Part shown: piece by piece, positions 1 to 6,147 of the stretch
Layout: every line of letters begins with the position of its first letter
Numbering within the stretch: position 1 is the first letter of the stretch
Notes under the pieces: model-generated
The model's database searches: none
What the model was told of the DNA's origin: nothing
What the model saw: only the letters and a program-made list of their open reading frames with translations
Program-made: the position numbers and the translations under genes
DNA from: Deltaproteobacteria bacterium
GTDB taxonomy: Bacteria; Myxococcota_A; UBA9160; UBA4427
NCBI GenBank assembly: GCA_011051925.1
Contig: DRKE01000318.1
Coordinates: 1-11,850, forward strand
Reading direction: 5' to 3'
DNA length: 11,850 nucleotides

Positions 1-231
1 CATGTCATGGATCGCGAAGCCCGAATCGACGTGGCCGCCCTGGGACGTGATCATGACCCGGATCGGCTCGTGGTTCTCGGCATCCAGGATCAGGAGCTGG
101 GCGATCGTCTTCTCGGCGAGCTTGTCGTCGACGGCCCCCGAGACGAGCACGGTCCGCGTCTTCAGCATCCGCAGCCCGAGGCCCTCTTCGCGTCCGGCCG
201 ACTCTTCGGATCGCTCGGCCATCCCGCGCAT
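1..231 (-). CDS. clpP: ClpP-type serine peptidase, N-terminal part (cut by window edge)
   Basis: This reads off the left edge, with 77 codons visible. ClpP is the cytoplasmic tetradecameric peptidase that degrades proteins unfolded by ClpX or ClpA ATPases. From about residue 19 the translation follows the ClpP N-terminal fold: a MLKTRTVLVSGAVDDKLAEK segment (family: LLKxRxIxLxGxVxDxxA), then AQLLILDAE, then an oxyanion-hole region SQGGHVDSGFAIHDM. The usual family form there is NSPGGxVxxGxAIYDTM, so proline is replaced by glutamine and the segment carries a histidine. The catalytic Ser/His/Asp lie beyond the edge and cannot be checked. The start at 231 was chosen because codons further upstream (back to an ATG at 303) have GGG, GGA, AGG and AAT usage unlike the gene; ATG 222 is an alternative. 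It could be a ClpP paralogue rather than the housekeeping copy. It is divergent from the acyl-CoA synthetase gene. Confidence 0.85.
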   Translation of the reverse strand, partial: MRGMAERSEESAGREEGLGLRMLKTRTVLVSGAVDDKLAEKTIAQLLILDAENHEPIRVMITSQGGHVDSGFAIHDM

Positions 232-569
232 CGGATCCGCGCTCTTCCCGCCGAGATCTTCCCGTCCGTTCCCACCGCTCACTCGTCCATTCCCCCTGAC
301 CATGCTCTCGTCCCGTTCCCCATCCGCTTGAATCGATCCATGGAAACCGTGCCCGACGGACGGTAGCAGTCCCCTCGCGAGATGGGCCCATCGCCCGCTT
401 CTCCGGCGCCGATCCGCCCGGCCCCCGCCCCCTCCCCCGATCGGATCCGGCTGACTACACTCGACCTCGCGCGTTCCTCCGACGGCCAGAGCGGCATCGG
501 ACGATCGACCTGCCCGGGGTTCCGAGCGCGCCGGACGCGGGCCCGACGATCAAGGACGGAAAGCCCGGC
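232..569. other. Divergent intergenic region between the clpP-like gene and the acyl-CoA synthetase gene
   Basis: These 338 bases separate two divergent genes and should contain both promoters. No convincing coding frame is seen. The stretch holds a C-rich tract around 415-440 and a perfect 12-bp palindrome at 381-392. No clear -35/-10 pair was found on either strand by eye. Short frames crossing it use codons unlike the neighbouring genes. Confidence 0.6.
381..392. repeat. Perfect 12-bp palindrome (possible operator)
   Basis: GATGGGCCCATC reads identically on both strands. It sits in the middle of the divergent intergenic region, about 150 bp from the clpP-like start and about 180 bp from the acyl-CoA synthetase start. 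An alternative pairing of GCGA (377-380) with TCGC (391-394) overlaps it. A homodimeric repressor site is possible, but chance palindromes of this size in GC-rich DNA are also possible. Confidence 0.35.
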
Positions 570-2144
570 ATGGAAGTCCCGCTCCTCGTCACCGATTTCC
601 TGCGACGCGCAGTCCATCTCTACCCGGACAAGACCGCCGTGGTCGATGGCTCGAACCGCTTCAGCTACCGGGAACTCGACGAACGCGTCGATCGGCTCTC
701 GAACGCCCTGCTCGACCTCGGTCTCGAGCGCGGGGACCGGGTCTGCATCCTGAGTCCCAACTCGCATTTCTTTCTCGAGAGCTTCTACGCGACGGCCCAG
801 ATCGGACTCGTGCTCGTCCCCCTGAACTATCGACTGGTCGCGGCCGACCACGAGTACATCCTGAATCATGCCGGCGTCTCCGCCGTCCTCGTCGATTGGG
901 AATACACGGGCGTCGTCGACGAGATCCGCGATTCGCTTCCCGCCGTCCGACACTGGATCGTCGCCCGGGACGAGGGCGAGGCCCCCGATGGCTGGGTCTC
1001 CTGGAACGCGCTCCTCGAGGCGGCCCGTCCGGAAAAGCCGCCCCTGCCCGACATCGGCGAGAACGACGTCGTCTCGATCAACTACACCTCGGGCACGACC
1101 AGCCGGCCCAAGGGCGTCATGATGACGCATCGCAACTGCTACCTGAACGCCTACAACATGATCGCCCACCTCGGCATCCGCCACGACGACGTCGAACTCT
1201 GGACGCTGCCGATGTTCCATTGCAACGGCTGGGGGGGCGTCTACGCGCTCACCGGCATGGCGGGCACCCACGTCATCCTGCGCGCCATCGATGCCGATGC
1301 GATCTTCCGGCTGATCTCGGAAGAAGGCGTCAGCTTCGCCTGCATGGCGCCCGCCGTGCTGCGGACGATCCTCGACCATCCCGACAAGGACCGCTACGAG
1401 ATCCGCTCCTCGCCGCGCTTCACCGTGGCCGGCGCCCCGCCCCCGGCCGCCTTCATCGAACGTCTCGAAACCGAGCTCGGCTGGGAGTTCATCCATCTCT
1501 ACGGCTTGACGGAGACGGCGCCCCTGCTGACGACCTCCCGACCCGACGCGACGACGAGGCGGGACGACTGGGCCCGGCGCGCCCGGGCCGGCGTCGCGGG
1601 CCTGGGTGTCGAACTCCAGGTCCTGGGCCCCGACGACCAGCCGGTCCCCAAAGACGGAAAGACGGTCGGCGAGATCTGCGCGCGCTCGAACGTCGTCTTC
1701 GCCGGCTACTACGAGCAGCCGGACCAGACCGCCGAGGCGATCCGGAACGGATTCTTCCATACGGGCGACCTCGCCGTCTGGGACGAGTTCGAGAACATCC
1801 ACATCGTCGACCGCAAGAAGGACGTGATCATCTCCGGTGGCGAGAACATCAGCAGCCCCGAGATCGAAGACTGTCTCTACCAGCATCCCGCCGTCCTCGA
1901 ATGTGCCGTGATCGGCATTCCGCACGAGAAATGGGGCGAGACGCCCGCCGCCCTCGTCGTCCTGCGCGAGGGGGAAGAAGCCGACGAGGAAGGTCTCATC
2001 GCCTTCTGTCGCGAACACCTGGCCCATTTCAAGTGCCCCACCCGGGTCCGCTTCCTCGAGGCGCTCCCCCGCACGGCGACGGGCAAACTCCAGAAATACC
2101 GCCTGCGTGAATCCTTCTGGGACGGTGATCGCCGGGTCCATTGA
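570..2144 (+). CDS. AMP-forming acyl-CoA synthetase (fatty-acid-CoA ligase family)
   Basis: This 524-aa cytoplasmic enzyme of the ANL superfamily activates a carboxylic acid with ATP to an acyl-AMP and transfers it to CoA. All core motifs are intact: the phosphate-binding loop YTSGTTSRPKG (172-182), MFHCNGWG in the acyl pocket region (His217), YGLTET (311-316), the ribose-binding HTGDL (Asp400), the hinge DRKKD (414-418), GGENISS (423-429), and the C-terminal catalytic lysine Lys506 in TATGKLQK. Length is normal for the family. The PMFHCNGW motif is typical of medium-chain or methylmercaptopropionate-type ligases (DmdB/FadK-like group), but substrate cannot be read from sequence alone. ATG 570 starts the family's usual N-terminus and has a modest purine-rich RBS (GGAAAG, 6 nt upstream). 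A DUF1295 gene follows 46 bp downstream on the same strand, so the two are probably co-transcribed. Confidence 0.95.
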   Translation: MEVPLLVTDFLRRAVHLYPDKTAVVDGSNRFSYRELDERVDRLSNALLDLGLERGDRVCILSPNSHFFLESFYATAQIGLVLVPLNYRLVAADHEYILNHAGVSAVLVDWEYTGVVDEIRDSLPAVRHWIVARDEGEAPDGWVSWNALLEAARPEKPPLPDIGENDVVSINYTSGTTSRPKGVMMTHRNCYLNAYNMIAHLGIRHDDVELWTLPMFHCNGWGGVYALTGMAGTHVILRAIDADAIFRLISEEGVSFACMAPAVLRTILDHPDKDRYEIRSSPRFTVAGAPPPAAFIERLETELGWEFIHLYGLTETAPLLTTSRPDATTRRDDWARRARAGVAGLGVELQVLGPDDQPVPKDGKTVGEICARSNVVFAGYYEQPDQTAEAIRNGFFHTGDLAVWDEFENIHIVDRKKDVIISGGENISSPEIEDCLYQHPAVLECAVIGIPHEKWGETPAALVVLREGEEADEEGLIAFCREHLAHFKCPTRVRFLEALPRTATGKLQKYRLRESFWDGDRRVH

Positions 2145-2190
2145 CGGCCGCCCGGTCCCGGCGCGGCGCCGAACGAGAAAGGAAGACCCC

Positions 2191-3108
2191 ATGAACGGAC
2201 CAGGAGCAGACACGAAGGCGAAGTCGCGGGCCTTGATGCTCGTCGGAGGGTGCTATGCGTCGGCCCTCGCGGCGGGCCTGGCGACGCTCGCGCTCGTTCC
2301 GATCGAATCCGTTCTCTATCGGACCCTCGTCGCGGACCTCGTGGCCACCCTGGTCGTCTTCGCCTGGAGCGTCCGCTACGACAACTCGAGCTTCTACGAC
2401 GCGTATTGGAGCGTGATCCCGATCGCCATCGTCGCCTACTGGATCAGTCAGGCGGAATCCGGCGTCCCCGAGCTGCGGACCCTCGCCGTGGCCGCCGTCG
2501 TCTTCATCTGGGGCATCCGGCTCACCTTCAACTGGGCCCGCGGCTGGAGCGGACTCGACCACGAGGACTGGCGCTACGTCCAGTTTCGCGAGTCGGCCCC
2601 ACGCGCCTACTGGGCCATCAGTTTCGCCGGTCTCCACGTCTTCCCGACACTGATCGTCTTCGCCGGCCTGCTCGCCGCCTATCCGGCATTGATGCGGCCC
2701 GGCCGGGCTTTCGGTCCCCTCGATCTCGTCGCGTTCGCCGTGGGAATGGTCGGCATCTGGCTCGAGTGGCGGGCCGATCGCGAGCTCCACGCCTTCGTGA
2801 CGGGCCCCCGACGACCCGGCGAAACGCTTCGCGAGGGCCTATGGCGCTATTCGCGGCATCCGAACTACCTGGGGGAGATCCTGCTCTGGTGGAGCCTCTT
2901 CCTCTTCGGGCTGGCGGCGGATCCGCAATGGGCGAAATGGGCGATCGCGGCCCCGCTGGCGATGACCGCGATGTTCCTCTTCGTGAGCATCCCGCTCCTC
3001 GAAAAGCGCTCCCTGGAGCGTCGCCCCGGCTACCAACGCGTGATCGAAGAGACGTCGATGTTGATTCCCCTCCCGCCCCGCAAGCGCCGCCGCGACCGGA
3101 TGGCCTGA
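2191..3108 (+). CDS. DUF1295 / steroid 5-alpha-reductase-like integral membrane protein
   Basis: This 305-aa polytopic membrane protein has about seven hydrophobic segments; the first (about 14-37) follows a short polar N-terminus. The hallmark is YSRHPNYLGE (Tyr220, Ser221 to Glu229), the NADPH-binding region shared by DUF1295, steroid 5-alpha-reductases and isoprenylcysteine methyltransferase-type proteins. The NWARGWSGLDHEDWRY stretch near 116-130 is also typical of DUF1295. Members are believed to reduce or modify lipids or steroids at the membrane, but few are characterised. ATG 2191 is preceded by GAAAGGAAG at good spacing. An in-frame ATG at 2107 would overlap the preceding gene by 38 bases and was not chosen. 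The C-terminus is strongly basic (RKRRRDR). Position right after an acyl-CoA ligase suggests, by inference, a role in lipid or acyl-chain metabolism. Confidence 0.9.
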   Translation: MNGPGADTKAKSRALMLVGGCYASALAAGLATLALVPIESVLYRTLVADLVATLVVFAWSVRYDNSSFYDAYWSVIPIAIVAYWISQAESGVPELRTLAVAAVVFIWGIRLTFNWARGWSGLDHEDWRYVQFRESAPRAYWAISFAGLHVFPTLIVFAGLLAAYPALMRPGRAFGPLDLVAFAVGMVGIWLEWRADRELHAFVTGPRRPGETLREGLWRYSRHPNYLGEILLWWSLFLFGLAADPQWAKWAIAAPLAMTAMFLFVSIPLLEKRSLERRPGYQRVIEETSMLIPLPPRKRRRDRMA

Positions 3109-3171
3109 GCCGAAGGCATTCGTCGACCGGAGCCGGAGTGCCGGCGTTGCGGGAGCGAAGGGTGCCGGAGA

Positions 3172-3501
3172 TCAGTCGGCGAGAAGCTGCTTGAAGATCG
3201 CGAAGGACTCGCCTTCTTCTTCGGAGATCTCGCCGTCCGCCTCGATCAGCCCCTCGATCGCCTCGACGAAGAAGCGCCGATGGGCGGCGGGAATCGACGT
3301 CGGATCCAGATCATCGGGACTCGGCGGGCGATCGAGCCATTGCTGGACCTGGAGATCCTCGTCTTCGTCGAGTTCCAGGCGTTGGATCAGCCGCGAGATG
3401 AAGACCCGTTCCTCGGGCTGGATCTCGAGATCCGCCCAGGCAAACGAGCAGACGAACTGGACCAGACGCATTCGTTCGCTCGGGTCGAGTTGATCGAGCA
3501 T
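3172..3501 (-). CDS. Small TerB-like protein
   Basis: This 109-aa soluble, acidic, alpha-helical protein resembles the TerB/TerB-like domain (tellurite-resistance TerB fold). Two similar helical halves each carry an acidic turn: ADLEIQPEER (Asp24) and EADGEISEEE (Asp89). In TerB-family proteins such residues bind metal, but the molecular role of stand-alone copies is unknown; tellurite resistance should not be assumed. ATG 3501 has a strong RBS (GAAGGAATC just upstream). The frame stays open further upstream and another ATG with a purine-rich leader lies near 3681, but that extension uses codons such as TTA, ACT, CCT, TCT and TCA that are rare here and looks non-coding. The gene is convergent with the DUF1295 gene (63 bp gap) and no other ter gene is visible. 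Confidence 0.75.
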   Translation of the reverse strand: MLDQLDPSERMRLVQFVCSFAWADLEIQPEERVFISRLIQRLELDEDEDLQVQQWLDRPPSPDDLDPTSIPAAHRRFFVEAIEGLIEADGEISEEEGESFAIFKQLLAD

Positions 3502-3916
3502 GATTCCTTCTTCCGTTCCCGTCGCTTCGTGGGGGCCTGCCCTTTGCGAGCCGACCCGGCCCATGTCGGTGGGAGCATCCACCCCGGACGCCCCCCCGGA
3601 CGCTGAAGAAGGCGTCTGGGCTTCCCCCGGCGCGGAGCGACCCGCCACGCGGGCGGAAGTTAATCGGATCGGATGGGTCATGCCAATTCCCCCTGCGCGC
3701 GCTTCGGACCTTTTCGGATCCCTCTTGCCGAGGGCCTGCCTCGAGGGCCTGTTCCAGCGACTTCCTTCAGCGGATTCGCGACCGACCGCTTCCTTCAAGT
3801 CCGGTCACTGCCGAGCTTCCGTCCCGATGGGACATCCGCTCTTCAGCATGACCTCCACGACGCAGACCCGGATCCGACCCCGGCGCCCCTGCGATGGTTC
3901 ACGGCGGCCCTGTGGC
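3502..3916. other. Intergenic region without a convincing gene
   Basis: These 415 bases lie between the TerB-like start and the 3' end of the winged-helix regulator, both minus strand. Frames are open on both strands, but their products are low-complexity, rich in Arg/Ser/Pro, and match nothing recognised. Small direct repeats are visible (GGACGC twice around 3584-3605, GAGGGCCTG twice around 3730-3751). It should contain the TerB-like promoter, but no clear promoter or terminator was identified. Confidence 0.55.
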
Positions 3917-5224
3917 TCATGACTTCCCGCCGGCCTGGGAGCGGGGCCCGGCACCCCCGGGTTCCACCCGGCGCATCCGACGCCCGCGCGGCCGCGCATC
4001 CACGCCTTCGGCGGCCCGGGCCGGGATTGCCCGGGCGTCCGCCACGCCTTCTGCCAGCATCGCTCGGGCCTGCTCGGATTCGAGCCACACGACGAGCGCC
4101 GGAAGGCGCGCGGGTTCCCTCTGCAGATGGTCGATGAGCGCGGTCGTCAGCGCCGTCGGAAGGGGAGGCGGAATCTCGGGATCACCTTTCGAATCCGACC
4201 CATCGCTAGCCGCCAGCGGCAGTACGGCGACCCGCGGATCGGCCTCGCCAGGCCCAGCCTGGCCCCGGGCCGCGGGATCGGTTTCCCGGGTCCGGCTGGC
4301 GAAAAGGAAGACCCGACTCCTTCCGAGGACACGAAGCAGGAACGGAAGCCATCGTGACCCGTCCGTCCCCCCCTGGCCAGCATCGATCGCCTCGATCACG
4401 AGGGCGATCGGATTCCGACGTGCGAGCGCCCTCAGCAATTCCGCGAGGCCCCGCCAGGCTTCCTCTTCGACCTGTCGAGCCGCCAGGGGATCACGCGGAA
4501 GAAGGGCGCGGCCGCGAGCGGAACGTTCGGCCCGGGCCATGAGGGCAGCCGACCGCCCCGGATCCAGCGCGCGCAATTCGTCGATGCCATGGTATTCGAT
4601 CAGACTCGTGAAGATCCGGGTCGCGAGATCGGCCGATCGCAGCTCCTTTCCTTCCGGCCACGGAAGGCGATGGATCCCGAAACCGGCGCGCCCGATCCCG
4701 GAACTCCCGAAGTCGAGCAGGGCCACGCGATCCGGACCCGGCATCCCTTCGAGGATCACGGCCTGTGCCCCGTCCGACTCGACGCGAGCGAGGCGTCGGC
4801 CGACGAGGTCGGCCACTGCGCTGCGGTCCGGATCCGCTGGGGCGCGAAGACGGCGAGGCTCGGCCGCCAGAGCCAGTCCCGGGCCCGATCGGCGTGGCTT
4901 CTCGACTTCGGAGCCCAGGACCTCGACCGGCGCCACGAACTGATAGCCCCGTGCGTGCACGGTCCGGATCGAGGAGGATCCACGCCCCCGCTCGCCCAGG
5001 ATCTGTCGCAGCTCGTTCACGAGACCCGCGAGCGATCCCGGCCCCACTGCCGTCGTTCCCCAGAGTTTCAGGACGAGTTCCTCCCGCAGAACGACGCGAT
5101 CGCGATGGGTGAGAAGATGGACCAGCAGGTCGAAGACCTTCGGGCGGATCGCCACCGGCCGCCCCTCGCGACAGAGCAGCAGGCGGCCTTCGTCGAGTTC
5201 CAGATCACGAAATCGGATTCGCAT
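3917..5224 (-). CDS. OmpR-type winged-helix regulator fused to a degenerate STAND/AAA ATPase-like domain
   Basis: This 435-aa predicted DNA-binding protein has residues 1-100 as a clear Trans_reg_C (OmpR/PhoB/CadC-type) winged helix: IRPKVFDLLVHLL, the recognition region around 62-75, and the closing IRTVHARGYQFVAPVE. Residues about 130-385 follow the layout of the AAA_16 ATPase in LuxR/AfsR-type regulators: a conserved entry helix, VILEGMPGPDRVALL where Walker A should be (156-170, no GKT/S), ALVIEAIDAG where Walker B should be (274-283), then FLFASRTRETD and AVLPLA. The Walker A lysine is absent, so ATP hydrolysis is unlikely. The usual C-terminal TPR repeats are missing and the tail is Arg/Gly/Pro-rich. 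No receiver domain and no obvious membrane helix is seen. ATG 5224 begins exactly at the family start; ATGs at 5242 and 5284 add codons with low GC at third positions. Target genes are unknown. Confidence 0.88.
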   Translation of the reverse strand: MRIRFRDLELDEGRLLLCREGRPVAIRPKVFDLLVHLLTHRDRVVLREELVLKLWGTTAVGPGSLAGLVNELRQILGERGRGSSSIRTVHARGYQFVAPVEVLGSEVEKPRRSGPGLALAAEPRRLRAPADPDRSAVADLVGRRLARVESDGAQAVILEGMPGPDRVALLDFGSSGIGRAGFGIHRLPWPEGKELRSADLATRIFTSLIEYHGIDELRALDPGRSAALMARAERSARGRALLPRDPLAARQVEEEAWRGLAELLRALARRNPIALVIEAIDAGQGGTDGSRWLPFLLRVLGRSRVFLFASRTRETDPAARGQAGPGEADPRVAVLPLAASDGSDSKGDPEIPPPLPTALTTALIDHLQREPARLPALVVWLESEQARAMLAEGVADARAIPARAAEGVDARPRGRRMRRVEPGGAGPRSQAGGKS

Positions 5225-5290
5225 CGATCCGGGTTGTACCATCCCGGATCGATCCGGAAGATGAAGAAAAGATCGGATCTCCATCGGTTT

Positions 5291-5310
5291 TCGGGGGAGA
5301 TCGGGGGAGA
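5291..5310. promoter_or_regulatory. Perfect 10-bp tandem direct repeat upstream of the regulator
   Basis: TCGGGGGAGA occurs twice in tandem with no spacer, 67-86 bp upstream of the regulator's ATG. OmpR/PhoB-type winged helices bind direct repeats spaced one helical turn apart, so this is a reasonable candidate autoregulatory site. That is inference; no second copy elsewhere in the window was noticed, and two 10-mers rich in G could also arise by slippage. Confidence 0.4.
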
Positions 5311-5362
5311 CCCGAAGGCACGCTGCAGCTCGAGGGCGCCGGATCCGGTCAGAGGTGAGGGG

Positions 5363-5902
5363 TCAGGGAGAAGAAACCGCTTCGAGGGTCATGTCGACCA
5401 TGAGTTCGTCGGCCAGTCGCTCGAGGGCCGAGCGGATCTGATCGAGTTCCACGCCATCGGGTGGAGCGAGTTCGGCCTGGGCGCGAAAAAGCCGCTCTCC
5501 CGACATCGGCGCGCTCTCCACCCGCGTCCGGAGATCCTGGACGTTCACGCCGAGTGACGCGAGTGCGGTCGAGATCTGGCGGATGATCCCGGGCCGGTCG
5601 TGGCCCACGATTTCCAGTCTCAGCACGTCTCGCGCGGGGCCCACCGCCAAGGACCCGTCGCTGTCGACGACCGTCGCCTGCAGCCCACGTCCGGCGAGTC
5701 CCGCGAGCGCCGAGATCAGATCCGCCGCCCGCTCCTCGGGAAGACGAACCTGGACGACCCCCGCGAAATGACCCGCCAGCCGCGCCATCCGGCTCTCGTC
5801 CCAGCTGCCCTCGTGCTCGGCGATCAACTCGGCCAGCGCCTCGACCAGTCCCGGTCGGTCCTCGCCGATCACGGTCAAGATCAATCCGCGTGACATCGCC
5901 AT
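5363..5902 (-). CDS. Double ACT-domain protein, GcvR-like
   Basis: This 179-aa protein has two ACT domains in tandem. The first begins LTVIGEDRPGLVEALAEL (9-26), with the family's DSRMARLAGHFAGVVQV-like strand after it (ESRMARLAGHFA, 36-47). The second begins LRLEIVGHDRPGIIRQIS (94-111), with LGVNVQDLRTRV following. The pattern of DRPG turns and the DSR/GEEF-like segment is that of GcvR, which in E. coli binds glycine and controls GcvA at the glycine-cleavage operon; length (E. coli GcvR about 190 aa) is similar. No DNA-binding or catalytic domain is present, so a sensor or partner-protein role is expected. Start is ATG 5902; ATG 5896 two codons later has better spacing to the G-rich RBS and is equally likely. 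It is downstream of a terminator that follows the acyl-CoA synthetase gene, so it probably has its own promoter. The effector may differ from glycine. Confidence 0.9.
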   Translation of the reverse strand: MAMSRGLILTVIGEDRPGLVEALAELIAEHEGSWDESRMARLAGHFAGVVQVRLPEERAADLISALAGLAGRGLQATVVDSDGSLAVGPARDVLRLEIVGHDRPGIIRQISTALASLGVNVQDLRTRVESAPMSGERLFRAQAELAPPDGVELDQIRSALERLADELMVDMTLEAVSSP

Positions 5903-5996
5903 CCCCCATTCCCGCTGGCCCGATCGCCCACGACCCGAGAATACCCTTTCTTTTCGAAGACTTGCGAGTCCGCCTCAGGAAATCCGGAATGCGGCG

Positions 5997-6027
5997 AAAA
6001 AAACCGCCACGTCCCGCCCTCCGGCGG
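5997..6027 (-). terminator. Rho-independent terminator with two competing 3' arms
   Basis: On the minus strand CCGCC (6027-6023) pairs with GGCGG (6008-6004), immediately followed by seven T (6003-5997). This fits an intrinsic terminator for the acyl-CoA synthetase transcript, about 120 nt after its stop. A second GGCGG (6018-6014) lies only four bases after CCGCC and could form a competing hairpin that is not adjacent to the T run. The stem is only 5 bp, so strength is uncertain. Confidence 0.65.
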
Positions 6028-6043
6028 CACTTCCCAGGTACAG

Positions 6044-6106
6044 AACAAGCCGAATTCCCCTTCCCAGGGAGGCCCGACATGCCGCCGGCATGTCGGGTCG
6101 CTTGTT
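6044..6106. repeat. Nested inverted repeats with an 11-bp perfect hairpin
   Basis: The inner element is CCCGACATGCC (6073-6083), three bases, then its exact reverse complement GGCATGTCGGG (6087-6097). Outside it, AACAAGC (6044-6050) and GCTTGTT (6100-6106) are also exact reverse complements. TTCCCAGG is directly repeated at 6031 and 6061. In minus-strand RNA these lie between the acyl-CoA synthetase stop and the terminator. The plus strand has a T-rich stretch after the inner hairpin, but no plus-strand gene ends there. Confidence 0.7.
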
Positions 6107-6147
6107 TTCGGGACCCGTGAAACCCCGCGTCCACCCAGCCGCCTGGC

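Noticed and set aside
279..2213. 644-codon open frame on the minus strand opposite the acyl-CoA synthetase
   Set aside because: The plus-strand protein has every family motif; the opposite frame is low-complexity (Asp/Gly/Arg/Val-rich), as expected from stop depletion in GC-rich DNA.
3502..3798. N-terminal extension of the TerB-like protein
   Set aside because: The frame is open, but it uses codons rare in the window, is low complexity, and a strong RBS lies right before ATG 3501.
3894..4943. Plus-strand frame opposite the winged-helix regulator
   Set aside because: Ser/Arg/Pro-rich product with no domain, while the minus strand encodes a clear Trans_reg_C domain.
5339..5348. CCGGATCCGG palindrome just after the ACT gene
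   Set aside because: It is short, built from GATC and CCGG words that are frequent across this window, and no T run follows.
5903..6147. Glycine riboswitch upstream of the GcvR-like gene
   Set aside because: The region is structured, but the conserved core of the glycine aptamer was not found.
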